Source: PSRF01 sp051000815
GTDB lineage: Bacteria; Acidobacteriota; Blastocatellia; Pyrinomonadales; Pyrinomonadaceae
Reading direction: 5' to 3'
DNA: 64,000 nucleotides
Assembly: GCA_051000815.1 (NCBI GenBank)
Contig: JBPCNX010000098.1
Location: 1-64,000 of the forward strand
Below the pieces are notes generated by a model. That model was given only the letters and a program-made list of their open reading frames with translations. It did not search any database and had not been told where the DNA came from. Position numbers and translations under genes: made by a program. Of the stretch, positions 7,712 to 16,148 are shown piece after piece (the first letter of the stretch is position 1; every line of letters begins with the position of its first letter).

Positions 7712-8098
7712 ATGAATATTGTCCTTTGGATCATTCAGATCTTGTTAGCACTACTTTTTCTCTTCGCCGCTGGAACGAAGTTGATCCTGCCGATCGATGT
7801 GTTGATGTCGATGGGGTCGCCGAATGCGATACCGCTGCCTGGATTGTTAGTGCGCTTCATTGGTGTTTGCGAGGTTCTCGGAGCTCTCGGGCTGATTCTT
7901 CCCGGGCTCCTGCGTATTCGACCAGGTCTAACACCGCTGGCAGCGGTGGGCCTGGTGATCATTCTGATTGGAGCAACAGTGCTCACCGTTGCGGGCGATG
8001 GTTTCGCAATGGCCCTGCCGCCGCTGGTCTTTGGAGTTCTTTCGGCCTTTGTCGCATATGGCCGCTGGCGTTTGGCGCCGCATCCGGCGCGTCGTTAA
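7712..8098 (+). CDS. DoxX-like membrane protein, copy 2
   Basis: 128 aa, MNIVLWIIQILLALLFLFAA, preceded by GGGAG. Four membrane segments are visible, with AAGTKLILP after the first and RFIGVCEVLGALGLILPG in the second, a characteristic DoxX-family pattern. It differs from the copy at 7252 enough that the two are not recent duplicates. It is probably co-transcribed with its neighbours, with 55 nt before and 39 nt after it. The function is unknown. Confidence 0.87.
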   Translation: MNIVLWIIQILLALLFLFAAGTKLILPIDVLMSMGSPNAIPLPGLLVRFIGVCEVLGALGLILPGLLRIRPGLTPLAAVGLVIILIGATVLTVAGDGFAMALPPLVFGVLSAFVAYGRWRLAPHPARR

Positions 8099-8137
8099 AT
8101 GTGAATCATTTATTAAATTCGGATTGAGGAGGTTTCG

Positions 8138-8497
8138 ATGCAATACGTTGATGGATTTGTCTTACCCGTCCCCACGAAAAATCTGAAGCTCTACCGCAGC
8201 ATCGCGCAAAAGGCAGGGAAAATCTGGCGGGAGCACGGTGCGCTTCAATACGTTGAGGCGGTCGGCGATGACATGAAGATGAAGTTTGGGGTGCCATTCC
8301 CGAAACAAATGAAACTCAAACCGGGTGAGACTGTAGTGTTTTCGTGGATCGTTTATAAGTCACGTGCACACCGCGATCAGGTCAATGCCAAGGTCATGGC
8401 CGATCCGCGTCTCGCGAAGATGATGGAAAAAGGAGCTATGCCCTTCGACATGAAGCGCATGGTCTACGGCGGCTTTAAGTTTCTCGTTGACGCCTGA
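8138..8497 (+). CDS. DUF1428 family protein
   Basis: 119 aa, MQYVDGFVLPVPTKNLKLYR, preceded by GAGGAGG. Complete DUF1428: YVDGFVLPVP at the N-terminus, a central FPKQMKLKPGETVVFSWIVYKSRAHRD, and MPFDMKRMVYGGFK near the end. The fold is a ferredoxin-like dimer of unknown activity, and the genes are common in ECF42 neighbourhoods. It closes the cluster: a word-type inverted repeat begins 5 nt after its stop codon. Confidence 0.92.
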   Translation: MQYVDGFVLPVPTKNLKLYRSIAQKAGKIWREHGALQYVEAVGDDMKMKFGVPFPKQMKLKPGETVVFSWIVYKSRAHRDQVNAKVMADPRLAKMMEKGAMPFDMKRMVYGGFKFLVDA

Positions 8498-8501
8498 CGC
8501 T

Positions 8502-8634
8502 CAAAGTCCAAAGTCCAAAGTCCAATGTCCAAATCAAGATAAGACAGACGTTGATCGCCAAGGGCGGTTTCAAGGTTCCACAAAAGCTAGAGGCGATATG
8601 AGCGGGACATTGGACATCGGACATTGGACTCTTT
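8502..8634. repeat. Word-type inverted repeat, AAAGTCC/AATGTCC words
   Basis: The left arm (8502-8530) is a near-tandem run of AAAGTCC and AATGTCC. The right arm (8604-8634) is its imperfect reverse complement (GGACATTGGACAT words). The spacer contains ACAGACGTT at 8544-8552. A second copy with the same arms and the same spacer motif is at 33545-33624. Confidence 0.85.
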
Positions 8635-8639
8635 CCCCA

Positions 8640-9482
8640 ATGATCGTTCATCTGCTTGACGGCACTTACGAGCTCTTTCGTCACTTTTACGGACTCCGGC
8701 GTTTTAAGAAAACCGACCCTCCGTACGGTGCGGTGGTGGGCGTGCTTCGTACAGTTGTGCAGATGATCGAGGAGGGGACGACGCACGTTGGAGTGGCCAC
8801 TGATCACGTCATCGAGTCGTTTCGTAACGAACTGTGGCGGGAGTACAAAACGAGCGCGGGTATGGAGCCGGCACTGCTCGCACAATTTCATCCGTTCGAG
8901 GAAGCGCTCGTCGCGATGGGTGTTGCAGTATGGCCGATGATCGACCAGGAAGCCGACGACGCGCTTGCAGCCGCCGCGCATTTGGCAGCCCAGGATAAAC
9001 GGGTGGAGAAGGTTTGTATCTGGACGCCCGATAAGGATCTTGCACAGTGCGTCGTCGGAGATCGCGTCGTGCAGGTGGATCGCCGAAGCGGTCAAATCCG
9101 CGATGCGACTGCCATTCGCGCGAAGTATGGTGTCGCGCCGGAGTGGATTCCGGACTATCTTGCCCTGGTCGGTGATGCGGCGGATGGCTACCCGGGCATT
9201 CCTGGCCTTGGCGTTAAAACTGCGGCGACACTGATAAATCGATACGGGCACATCGAACAATTCCCGCGCGACACTCTCACACACGACAATCTCAAGCTCG
9301 CCTTGCTATTTAAAGACCTCGCCACGTTGCGAATTGACGCGCCCCTTTTCGTTGACGTGGAAGAACTGCGGTGGAAGGGAGCGATGAAGGGTTTCCAACA
9401 GGTGGCTGAGAAAATCGGGGAGGCGCGTTTAGCAACGCGCGTGCTTGAACTCGAGAAGCAGCTGCAGGCGAACGGAAGCTAA
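8640..9482 (+). CDS. 5'-3' exonuclease / flap endonuclease family protein
   Basis: 280 aa from ATG 8640 (MIVHLLDGTYELFRHFYGLR). An in-frame ATG at 8598 would add residues encoded by the repeat and is less likely. An N-terminal PIN-like nuclease domain has acidic positions DGTYELFR, ATDHVIESFR, DQEADDALAA (about 103-112) and TPDKDLAQ. It is followed by an H3TH region (EWIPDYLALVGDAADGYPGI, GLGVKTAATLI, about 182-206). This matches the nuclease part of DNA polymerase I as a stand-alone protein. A role in removing 5' flaps or RNA primers is inferred. Confidence 0.88.
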   Translation: MIVHLLDGTYELFRHFYGLRRFKKTDPPYGAVVGVLRTVVQMIEEGTTHVGVATDHVIESFRNELWREYKTSAGMEPALLAQFHPFEEALVAMGVAVWPMIDQEADDALAAAAHLAAQDKRVEKVCIWTPDKDLAQCVVGDRVVQVDRRSGQIRDATAIRAKYGVAPEWIPDYLALVGDAADGYPGIPGLGVKTAATLINRYGHIEQFPRDTLTHDNLKLALLFKDLATLRIDAPLFVDVEELRWKGAMKGFQQVAEKIGEARLATRVLELEKQLQANGS

Positions 9483-9519
9483 GAGAATCAAAGCTCTTCA
9501 ACCTGATTGAAACCGGCTG

Positions 9520-10713
9520 CTAGTCACCCTTCGGCTTTGCTTCGAGGAACAATATTTTCAAAAATGGAGGAGCGATTAGCGTGGTGGCTACAGCCATGAA
9601 AAGCACTACTGCGAAGAGAACATCGTCAATCACGCCCAGAACTAGGCCGATTTGAGCTACTACAATCCCTACCTCGCCCCGCGGCACCATTCCCATTCCA
9701 ACCTGCCCAGCGCGCCTCCACCCCAAATTCATTACCGGCAAGGCGCAGGCAATCAATTTCGTCATCACCGCAACCAGCGTGACAGCGAGGGCGAGAACCA
9801 GAATGGCCGGTTGTAGGAAGACATCGAGTCGCAATTGCATGCCGATGCTCACGAGAAAGAATGGTACGAGAAACTCCGTGACGCCATTAATCTGTTTATG
9901 CATTGTCTGGTTGCCTTCGGTGGCTTCGGCCAGGGCCATTCCCGCCAGGAAAGCGCCGATGATCGCCGCCACGCCAATATATGAAGCGGCAACCGATAAA
10001 CCGAGGCACAGTAGTAAACCAAAGACGAAGAGTGACTCAGACGTTTTCAGGTTTTCAATCCGTGGAGCGAACCGCGTTACCATGCGCGAACCTACCAGGA
10101 CCACGAAGAGGGTGAAGCCAACGGCAAGAGCCGCGGTAATGCCGATCTCGATGTAATCAATTTGGCCCGTCGCTGCGCTTAAGACCAGAGCGAGGATTAG
10201 CAGCCCCAAAATGTCATCTATCACCGCTGCACCGAGGATGATCCGGCTAGTCTGTGAGCTCAACACACCCAGCCCGGCCAGGACTCGTGCCGTTATGCCG
10301 ACGGACGTAGCAACCATTGCGGTGCCGAGGAAAAGCGACTCAACGGTAGTCGCGCCGCGCAACCACAGTAGCAAATAGCCGGCGACAAATGGTGCGATCA
10401 CGCCAAGGACTGCAACGAGTGCGGCCTTGGCGCCGACTTTAAAAATTGCCGAGGGCTTTGTCTCGAGACCAACCGTGAAGAGAAGAAAGATGACGCCGAT
10501 TTCGGCGAGTGTGTTCGTGAGTTCTGAGGGCACCACCCAACCGAGAACGCTTGGGCCGATGAGTACGCCGGCGAGAATTTCCCCCACGACGGCCGGTTGG
10601 CGCAGCCGCTCGAAAATTTCTGCAAACACTTTTGCCGCTGCTAACATTACAAACAGCAACAGCAGAGGTTTGAGTCCGGTTTCCGTGGCAAGGGCCAGCA
10701 TCATCTGCTGCAT
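9520..10713 (-). CDS. Cation:proton antiporter, CPA2 (Kef/NapA-like)
   Basis: 397 aa with about 11-12 hydrophobic segments across the whole length and no C-terminal RCK/TrkA-N domain, so it is a membrane-domain-only antiporter. Family motifs are QPAVVGEILAGVLIGPSVLG (about 39-58), FLLFTVGLETKP, ATSVGITARVL (about 144-154) and the double aspartate AAVIDDILGLL at residues 166-167. The double aspartate is usually associated with electrogenic Na+/H+ exchange. It probably exports Na+ or K+ against protons for pH or salt balance. It is convergent with the exonuclease gene. Confidence 0.93.
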   Translation of the reverse strand: MQQMMLALATETGLKPLLLLFVMLAAAKVFAEIFERLRQPAVVGEILAGVLIGPSVLGWVVPSELTNTLAEIGVIFLLFTVGLETKPSAIFKVGAKAALVAVLGVIAPFVAGYLLLWLRGATTVESLFLGTAMVATSVGITARVLAGLGVLSSQTSRIILGAAVIDDILGLLILALVLSAATGQIDYIEIGITAALAVGFTLFVVLVGSRMVTRFAPRIENLKTSESLFVFGLLLCLGLSVAASYIGVAAIIGAFLAGMALAEATEGNQTMHKQINGVTEFLVPFFLVSIGMQLRLDVFLQPAILVLALAVTLVAVMTKLIACALPVMNLGWRRAGQVGMGMVPRGEVGIVVAQIGLVLGVIDDVLFAVVLFMAVATTLIAPPFLKILFLEAKPKGD

Positions 10714-10811
10714 TGTGACTGGATCTTGTGAGAGTGCAAGTATGTCGAGGCCGTCGATCGAAGCCCATTAAAGAGAACTCTTTTGAAAAGTGATCTGAAG
10801 TTATTGGGATC

Positions 10812-10828
10812 GCGGGCGTCTCGCCCGC
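10812..10828. repeat. GCGGGCG/CGCCCGC hairpin
   Basis: A perfect 7-bp stem with loop TCT, flanked by GGATC and GATCC. It is related to the gcccgc/gcgggc hairpins at 15908-16040 and near 20506. Confidence 0.75.
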
Positions 10829-10930
10829 ATTAAGATCCGAAATTATCAGCCATGGCGAGCACGCATTTCTTTAGAGCTGCTCCGGGTTGCACATTTAATT
10901 CCCCCATCAGCTAAACTGCATTCGCTCTAA

Positions 10931-11281
10931 GTCTCCCTGCAACACGACGTCTCAAGCCACTCAGGAGAAAGGCACCTCGCTGCGACAGCTTCACCGCAAG
11001 CGCGCGCGAACCTGCAGGAGATTACTGGCATCCGGGCAAGCCGGATTGCTGCCGACGGCGGAGGCGCGGATATTGGACCTATCATGCGCGAAGGGGTTGT
11101 AGGCGCCAGTCTGGACGTTGATAGCACCCATTACTTTGATATTCATCACACACATGCAGACACGCTCGATAAGATCGATCCGCAGGATCTGGCTCTATGC
11201 ATTGCAACTATGGCCGTAATGGCTTATACGGTGGCTGACATGCCGCAATCTCTAAGTGAGACAGTGGCTGTCGGCCGGTGA
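10931..11281 (+). pseudogene. M28 metallopeptidase C-terminal remnant
   Basis: The open frame begins after TAA at 10928-10930 and ends at TGA 11281. From about 11039 it encodes IAADGGGADIGPIMREGVVG and LDVDSTHYFDIHHTHADTLD, then KIDPQDLA and AYTVADMP. This is the conserved C-terminal end of M28 aminopeptidases / carboxypeptidase Q, including the zinc-ligand region HYFDIHHT. The N-terminal two thirds, with signal peptide and first metal ligands, are absent. Upstream codons (10931-11038) resemble the family only weakly. A 5' deletion, not a frameshift, is the simplest explanation. Expression is unlikely. Confidence 0.75.
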
Positions 11282-11284
11282 GTA

Positions 11285-11315
11285 AGGGATGAAGGATGAG
11301 GGACGAAGGATGAAG
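11285..11315. repeat. AGGATGA word run
   Basis: Near-tandem GGATGAAGGATGAGGGACG words directly after the M28 remnant. The same word builds the inverted repeat at 61885-62018. No opposing arm was found here. Confidence 0.6.
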
Positions 11316-11429
11316 GGCTGCAAAATAGAATCTGGTTTGTAAGTAACGCGGTGGATTCTGCGTGCGGTCCGATGAGGTCAGTACCACCAAGCGGGTGGGT
11401 CCTGCTAGGGTTTTATCCGAGGAACGAAT

Positions 11430-11828
11430 ATGAAATCAGAATTCAAGCGCGCAGCGCCCTACGCCGGCAATGCTTTGAATCTTCCGGTTGCGGATGTCGA
11501 GGCTGCGATCCCCTACTATGAGAAGACGTTTGGGTTTCGGGTAGTGTCGAGGCATGACTCACCTCACAAGTCGGTCATTCTCGCGCGCGACGATGTGCAG
11601 ATCGGCTTGGCAGAGAATGGTGGCGACCCGACCCAGGAAGGTTGTTTCTTTGAAGTCGACAACGTCGTCGCGGCTTTTGAAGAGATCAAGGGCGCGCCGC
11701 CTGCCGAACCTGATTTGTCAGTCCATAAGTTCTCCGGCGTAAACTACAGTGTCTTCTTCGAAGTTGCTCCTGATGGGCTGTGTTATATGCTTGGCGAGCC
11801 GGTAACGGAGCCGACGAAAAATGGTTGA
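11430..11828 (+). CDS. VOC family protein (bleomycin-resistance/glyoxalase type)
   Basis: 132 aa, MKSEFKRAAPYAGNALNLPV. A single VOC module: ALNLPVADVEAAIPYYEKTFGF (about 15-36), KSVILARDDVQIGLAENGGD, EGCFFEVDNVVAAFEEIK and YSVFFEVAPDGLCYMLGEP. The Glu in FFEV near the end fits a metal-ligand position of VOC enzymes. No substrate can be assigned. It is followed 77 nt later by an unknown gene. Confidence 0.88.
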   Translation: MKSEFKRAAPYAGNALNLPVADVEAAIPYYEKTFGFRVVSRHDSPHKSVILARDDVQIGLAENGGDPTQEGCFFEVDNVVAAFEEIKGAPPAEPDLSVHKFSGVNYSVFFEVAPDGLCYMLGEPVTEPTKNG

Positions 11829-11905
11829 AAGTGGAACGCTGCAAACGGGCGGATGTTCTCAGCTGGAGGAGTGCAAATGATTGCGCCGATACATCACTGG
11901 CACGT

Positions 11906-12388
11906 GTGCTAAAAACCGACTCCGGGATCGAGCAGAACTACACGCACGGCCCCAAAGAGGTTGTCCCTGCTGAACGATTGGAGGTCTCCGATGCGTTCAT
12001 CAAATGGTACGACATTCACCCAATTGGGCGACCCGCGCCGGATAAGATCAGACAACTCGCACGCCACCATCTGATTTCGACAAAACTCGACGCTCGGGGT
12101 TTGGGGTTTTTGCTGCTTCATCGCTGCGGCGAGAGCTTTTACTTCCTGATCGTTTGTACGTGGCGAAATTCGAATGAACTTTGGGAAACTGTCTTTTACA
12201 AAGACGGTGATGTGATGTCCGAGTTCCGTCCGTTTCCTCGAGACGGAAGTCACAAGCCCGCTTTCTGTGTCTGGGAGTTGGTGCCGGTCTGGCATGAGCA
12301 GCAGGCGTGGGTGCGATTCCTTTCCTCAGCGCGTGATGAAGCGGCGGCTGAGGAGTGGGCGCGTGATCAGTATGCGGGTGAGGCTTGA
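11906..12388 (+). CDS. Conserved protein of unknown family, start or frame uncertain
   Basis: The coding part reads LKTDSGIEQNYTHGPKEVVP, VSDAFIKWYDIHPIGRPAPD, FLLLHRCGESFYFLIVCTWR, NSNELWETVFYKDG and AFCVWELVPVWHEQQAWVRF, a compact globular protein I do not recognise. GTG 11906 gives 160 aa but has no ribosome site. The strong site is GGAGG near 11865-11869 before ATG 11877, whose frame reads MIAPIHHWHVC and then stops at 11910. One missing base between 11877 and 11910 would join them into about 170 aa. I cannot decide between a frameshift and a GTG start. The Trp-rich C-terminal half suggests a folded enzyme-like domain, but no catalytic motif stands out. Confidence 0.6.
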   Translation: MLKTDSGIEQNYTHGPKEVVPAERLEVSDAFIKWYDIHPIGRPAPDKIRQLARHHLISTKLDARGLGFLLLHRCGESFYFLIVCTWRNSNELWETVFYKDGDVMSEFRPFPRDGSHKPAFCVWELVPVWHEQQAWVRFLSSARDEAAAEEWARDQYAGEA

Positions 12389-12394
12389 AGGGTG

Positions 12395-12526
12395 ATTGAA
12401 TTGCCGATTGCCAATTGCCAACTGAAGAATGAACACGCGCTCGACTAGTTCACTCCCGCGACGTTTTCATTCAAGCATCGATAGACCGATATTCAATCGG
12501 CAATTGGCAATCGCCAATCGGCAATT
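12395..12526. repeat. Word-type inverted repeat, ATTGCCGATTGCC words
   Basis: The left arm (12395-12420) and right arm (12494-12526) are imperfect reverse complements built of ATTGCC / GGCAAT words, with a spacer of about 73 nt. The same words form the element at 23776-23903. Confidence 0.85.
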
Positions 12527-12565
12527 TAGTCCGCTCCGCGGACTTTTAAGAGGTGCAAACGCTAA

Positions 12566-13363
12566 GTGCAACTCCAAGTTTGTGTCGCTGGCGCAACCGG
12601 ATGGGTCGGTAAACCGCTCTGTATCGCTCTTGTCAGGGCAAACGATCTGAGACTTGTAGGCGCCGTCTCTCGCAGTCATGCCGGTCGCCATCTCCGAGAA
12701 GTAATCGAGAATGTTGACGTTGATCTGACGATCAGCGAATCTGTTACCGAAGCTCTAGAGACGCCGACAGATGTTTTGGTTGACTTCACGAAGGCTGATG
12801 TTGTGAAGTCCAATGTGTTGACGGCCGTTAATCGCGGCGTTCACGTCGTGATTGGTTCCTCGGGACTAACAAACCCCGACTTTGCCGAGATTCATGAAGC
12901 GGCGCTGGCGCGGAATGTGGGCGTGATTGCCGCCGGCAACTTTGCTTTGACTGCGGTGCTATTACAGCGTTTTGCATGCGAAGCGGCGAAGTATTTATCT
13001 CAGCGGGAGATTGTTGACTATGCCTCGGACGCCAAGGTTGACGCACCGAGCGGTACGGCGCGCGAGTTGGCCTTTCGTCTTTCTGAAGTCAAAACACCTG
13101 AAGTAACCCACGCGATTGAAAATACGATTGGCCACAAGGAGAGTCGTGGCGCAACGCTGGATGGGAGTCAGGTACATTCAGTTCGGCTGCCAGGTTTCGT
13201 TATTGCCGTTGAAGCGATCTTTGGCGCACCTGACGAGCGCTTGACGATCCGGCACGATGCAGGCAGCGGGGCCGGTCCTTACATTCAAGGTGCGTTACTG
13301 GCAATTCGCAAGGTGCGGGATCATATTGGACTGGTGCGCGGTCTCGACAAGATCATGGATTGA
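12566..13363 (+). CDS. DapB-family reductase lacking the catalytic His
   Basis: 265 aa from GTG 12566, with GAGGTG upstream. The nucleotide-binding N-terminus is VCVAGATGWVGKPL (about 5-18), then VDFTKADVVKSNV, IGSSG (97-100) and NFALTAVLLQRF. The lysine-biosynthesis motif DAKVDAPSGTA is at 155-165. In E. coli DapB the segment before this motif has the catalytic pair His159-His160. Here the aligned residues are Ala153 and Ser154, while the binding Lys is kept (Lys157). The fold and length fit 4-hydroxy-tetrahydrodipicolinate reductase, but the activity may be altered. No other lysine genes are nearby. Confidence 0.75.
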   Translation: MQLQVCVAGATGWVGKPLCIALVRANDLRLVGAVSRSHAGRHLREVIENVDVDLTISESVTEALETPTDVLVDFTKADVVKSNVLTAVNRGVHVVIGSSGLTNPDFAEIHEAALARNVGVIAAGNFALTAVLLQRFACEAAKYLSQREIVDYASDAKVDAPSGTARELAFRLSEVKTPEVTHAIENTIGHKESRGATLDGSQVHSVRLPGFVIAVEAIFGAPDERLTIRHDAGSGAGPYIQGALLAIRKVRDHIGLVRGLDKIMD

Positions 13364-13423
13364 AGCGAAGGCCGAAACGGAAGTGAACCGAACATTTCTC
13401 TTTAACCAACGGAAACTGGAACC

Positions 13424-13945
13424 ATGAACACACTACTATGCCTTCTTCCACTCCTGCTGATCGCCACCGCAGCTATGAAGGCTCCGCAAGAGGTGGCGCC
13501 GATCAGAAACTTTGTGCGTATCAGCGACGAGTTCTGCACCGGCGCTCAACCTCGAATGGAGCACCTCGAGAAGTTAAAGGCGGACGGCGTGAAAAGCATT
13601 CTGAACCTTCGACCAACAGGTGAACATCGAGCCGCCGAAGAAGAAGCCAAAGCAAAGGAACTCGGCTTGCGCTACTTCAATATTCCCGTTGTCTTCGGTG
13701 AGCCTAAGGAGGAACAGGTCGCGGAGTTTCTGAAGATTACAGATGACACCACGAATCGTCCGATGTTTATTCACTGCGCCGCCGGGATACGCGTCGCTGC
13801 ATTTTGGATGATTCGCAGAGTATTGCGAGACGAGTGGACGCTCGCAGCAGCCGAGCAGGAGGCAGACAAAATCGGGCTACGCGAGAGTCCCCACTGGAAA
13901 GAGTTTGCCCGCAAGTATATTGAAGCACATCGCAAAAAGAGTTGA
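13424..13945 (+). CDS. Exported phosphatase-like protein, Blh/DUF442-like
   Basis: 173 aa with a signal peptide (MNTLLCLLPLLLIATAAMKA). The mature part has FVRISDEFCTGAQPRMEHLE, GVKSILNLRP, LRYFNIPVVFGEP and the P-loop IHCAAGIRVAAFW with Cys118 and Arg123. The Cx4R spacing with HCxxGxR matches the 'beta-lactamase hydrolase-like' phosphatase family rather than classical Cx5R tyrosine phosphatases. It probably acts in the periplasm. It lies 60 nt downstream of the DapB-like gene, possibly on the same transcript. A GC-rich hairpin follows it. Confidence 0.82.
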   Translation: MNTLLCLLPLLLIATAAMKAPQEVAPIRNFVRISDEFCTGAQPRMEHLEKLKADGVKSILNLRPTGEHRAAEEEAKAKELGLRYFNIPVVFGEPKEEQVAEFLKITDDTTNRPMFIHCAAGIRVAAFWMIRRVLRDEWTLAAAEQEADKIGLRESPHWKEFARKYIEAHRKKS

Positions 13946-13967
13946 CGGCAGTGGTCAAAGAGAGAGT

Positions 13968-13984
13968 GGGGGCAGGCCCCCTTT
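13968..13984 (+). terminator. GGGGGC/GCCCCC hairpin followed by TTT
   Basis: GGGGGC-AG-GCCCCC at 13968-13981 and then TTTCC, 23 nt after the phosphatase-like gene. The T run is short, so termination is only likely. Confidence 0.5.
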
Positions 13985-14086
13985 CCCCACCTGCGATGTT
14001 GCTGAAGTTGAGTCAGCCGCCAGAGTTGTCATCAGCCTTAAAGGAACCAAACAAAGCAAAAGGCCCTGGTAAGATGAGGAACTAAT

Positions 14087-15841
14087 ATGAAAAATACGCT
14101 CGGGATATTCGCCGTGGCGATCGCTGTTAGCATCTTCAGCATGAACCTGGGAACTGTTAGAGCAACGGTCCAGGATAAGACGCAGCCATCGAATATTCAG
14201 CTCCCATCCAACCCGCTTACTTTCGGCGCGTTTGTCGTGAAGTTTGATCCCGGTGGCACGTTTAGGCTCGAGGGCAAGGGCTGGCCTGCCCTTAACGGCA
14301 ACTGGAAACTTCTCGGACCTGAAATTGAATTGATGATGTCAGGGGGGCCTGGCGGTTGTGACGGGCCCGGACGTTATCGTTTGCGACGGGACGGCGCCGG
14401 CGTTGGTTTCGATCTGGTTGCGGACCAGTGCAAAGTCCGGCAAATGATCCTCAACCGCAGCACCTGGACGCCCGCGGGAGAAACGAAAACATTACCGGCG
14501 CGGCGGATTATGAGGACCGCGGGCTCGCGTCCACCATCACGACCTGATTCAAAAACAGCACACGGCAGTTGGCCGTCTTTTCGCGGAACGCAGGCCTCGG
14601 GAATCGCCGAAGGTCAAAATCTTCCCGATACCTGGAACGCCAAGGCCGGTGAAAATATTCTCTGGCGCACGCCGCTTCCCGGTCTCGCGCATTCCAGTCC
14701 TGTCGTTTGGGGAGACAGAATTTTCGTAACAAGTGCAGTGAGCAGCGATCCCAAAGCGACGTTTCGTCCCGGTCTCTACGGCGACGGCGATGCTTCGCAG
14801 GATCGTTCACGTCACCGTTGGACGATTTACGCGCTCGACAAGAAGAGCGGCAAGATCCTTTGGGAGCGTGTGGCCCATGAAGGCGAACCCGCAGAGAAGC
14901 GTCACATAAAAGCCACCTATGCCAATTCCACCCCCGCGACCGACGGGCGGATCGTCGTTGCCTGGTTCGGATCGCAAGGCGTGCATGCTTATGATGTGAA
15001 AGGCCGCTTTTTGTGGAAGGTTGATCTTGGCCGCGTTGACATGGGCGCCTACGACATTCCTACCTACGAATGGGGGCCTGCAAGTTCGCCAATCATCTGG
15101 AACGATCTCGTTATTCTCCAGTGTGACACGCAAACCGACTCTTTCATCCTTGCTCTGGACGCGACGACCGGGAAGACTGTGTGGAAGACAGACCGCGCGG
15201 AGTTGCCATCATGGGGTACACCGACGGTAGCGCTGACCGCGACCGGTCCTGAACTGGTAACTAATGCTTCTAATTTCATCCGCGGCTACGATCCCCGGAC
15301 CGGTAAGGAATTATGGCGGCTGGGAGGAAGTTCGAAGATCACGGCGCCGACTCCCATCTTCGCCGACAATCTTTTCGTCGTCGCCAGTGGTCGTGGGCCG
15401 GAGCGTCCAATTTTTGTCGTCCGTCCTGATGCTCGCGGCGATCTTACGCTCGCGGAAGGGAAGACGAGCAGCGAAGCTATCGTTTGGAGTCGCGCGGGTC
15501 GCGGGTCTTATATGCCGACCCCTTTGAGCTACAAGGGAATTCTTTATGTGTTGTCGAATAACGGCCTCTTCGATGCTTACAACTTAAAGACTGGTGACGA
15601 GGTCTACCGTCAACGTTTGCCGCTGGTAGGCAGCGGCTTTAGTGCGTCGCCAGTGGCAGCCGACGGCAAGATTTATCTTTCAAATGAGGACGGGGAAATT
15701 CTCGTGATTGCCGCTGGGGACAAGTTTTCCCACGTCGCGACAAACTCGATGGGAGAATTGTTAATGGCGACGCCCGCTTTGTCGGATGGTGTGATGTATG
15801 TCAGGTCTGCAACGAGCCTGTTTGCCGTCGGGCGCAAGTGA
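14087..15841 (+). CDS. Exported PQQ-like beta-propeller protein
   Basis: 584 aa with signal peptide MKNTLGIFAVAIAVSIFSMN and GAGGA upstream. Residues about 35-130 form a small beta domain (FDPGGTFRLEGKGWPALNGN). From about 160 onward come repeated propeller blades: SWPSFRGTQASGIAEGQNLP, NILWRTPLPGLAHSSPVVWG, RIFVTSAV, IYALDKKSGKILWERV and ALDATTGKTVWKT. These YALDxxTGKxxWK blades are typical of PQQ-like/BamB-like proteins of acidobacteria and planctomycetes. They are usually non-enzymatic or of unproven activity. A scaffold or binding role outside the inner membrane is inferred. Confidence 0.9.
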   Translation: MKNTLGIFAVAIAVSIFSMNLGTVRATVQDKTQPSNIQLPSNPLTFGAFVVKFDPGGTFRLEGKGWPALNGNWKLLGPEIELMMSGGPGGCDGPGRYRLRRDGAGVGFDLVADQCKVRQMILNRSTWTPAGETKTLPARRIMRTAGSRPPSRPDSKTAHGSWPSFRGTQASGIAEGQNLPDTWNAKAGENILWRTPLPGLAHSSPVVWGDRIFVTSAVSSDPKATFRPGLYGDGDASQDRSRHRWTIYALDKKSGKILWERVAHEGEPAEKRHIKATYANSTPATDGRIVVAWFGSQGVHAYDVKGRFLWKVDLGRVDMGAYDIPTYEWGPASSPIIWNDLVILQCDTQTDSFILALDATTGKTVWKTDRAELPSWGTPTVALTATGPELVTNASNFIRGYDPRTGKELWRLGGSSKITAPTPIFADNLFVVASGRGPERPIFVVRPDARGDLTLAEGKTSSEAIVWSRAGRGSYMPTPLSYKGILYVLSNNGLFDAYNLKTGDEVYRQRLPLVGSGFSASPVAADGKIYLSNEDGEILVIAAGDKFSHVATNSMGELLMATPALSDGVMYVRSATSLFAVGRK

Positions 15842-15907
15842 TTGGGTAAAAGTAAAACAGATGAACTAAGTGTATGTGTGCGTTGCGCAAAAGGCCGATA
15901 GCAAATC

Positions 15908-16096
15908 CAGCCCGCGAAGCGGGCGAAGGCATAAAGCCTGGGGCGTAAGCCCCAGGAACGAGTCACCGACAAGATTGACGAGCCCGCAAGGCGGGCGACA
16001 GAGCGTGACCGACTCTGTTAGAGAGCTGTTGCCCGCTTCGCGGGCTGGGTCTCAGGTTGGACAGTTCCTGGGGCTTACGCCCCAGCTTTATGCTTT
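15908..16096. repeat. Array of GC-rich hairpins (gcccgc/gcgggc and tggggc/gcccca)
   Basis: The 307-nt gap before the M20 gene carries five self-complementary hairpins. AGCCCGCGAAGCGGGC (about 15909), CTGGGGCGTAAGCCCCAG (about 15938) and GCCCGCAAGGCGGGC (about 15992) come first. GCCCGCTTCGCGGGC (about 16031) and CTGGGGCTTACGCCCCAG (about 16068) follow. The two halves repeat each other as reverse complements, including the flanking GCATAAAGC. Confidence 0.85.
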
Positions 16097-16148
16097 CACT
16101 TGCTTCGCAGGTTCTTTGAGACTCGCGTTACGCGCCCAATTCTCAAAA

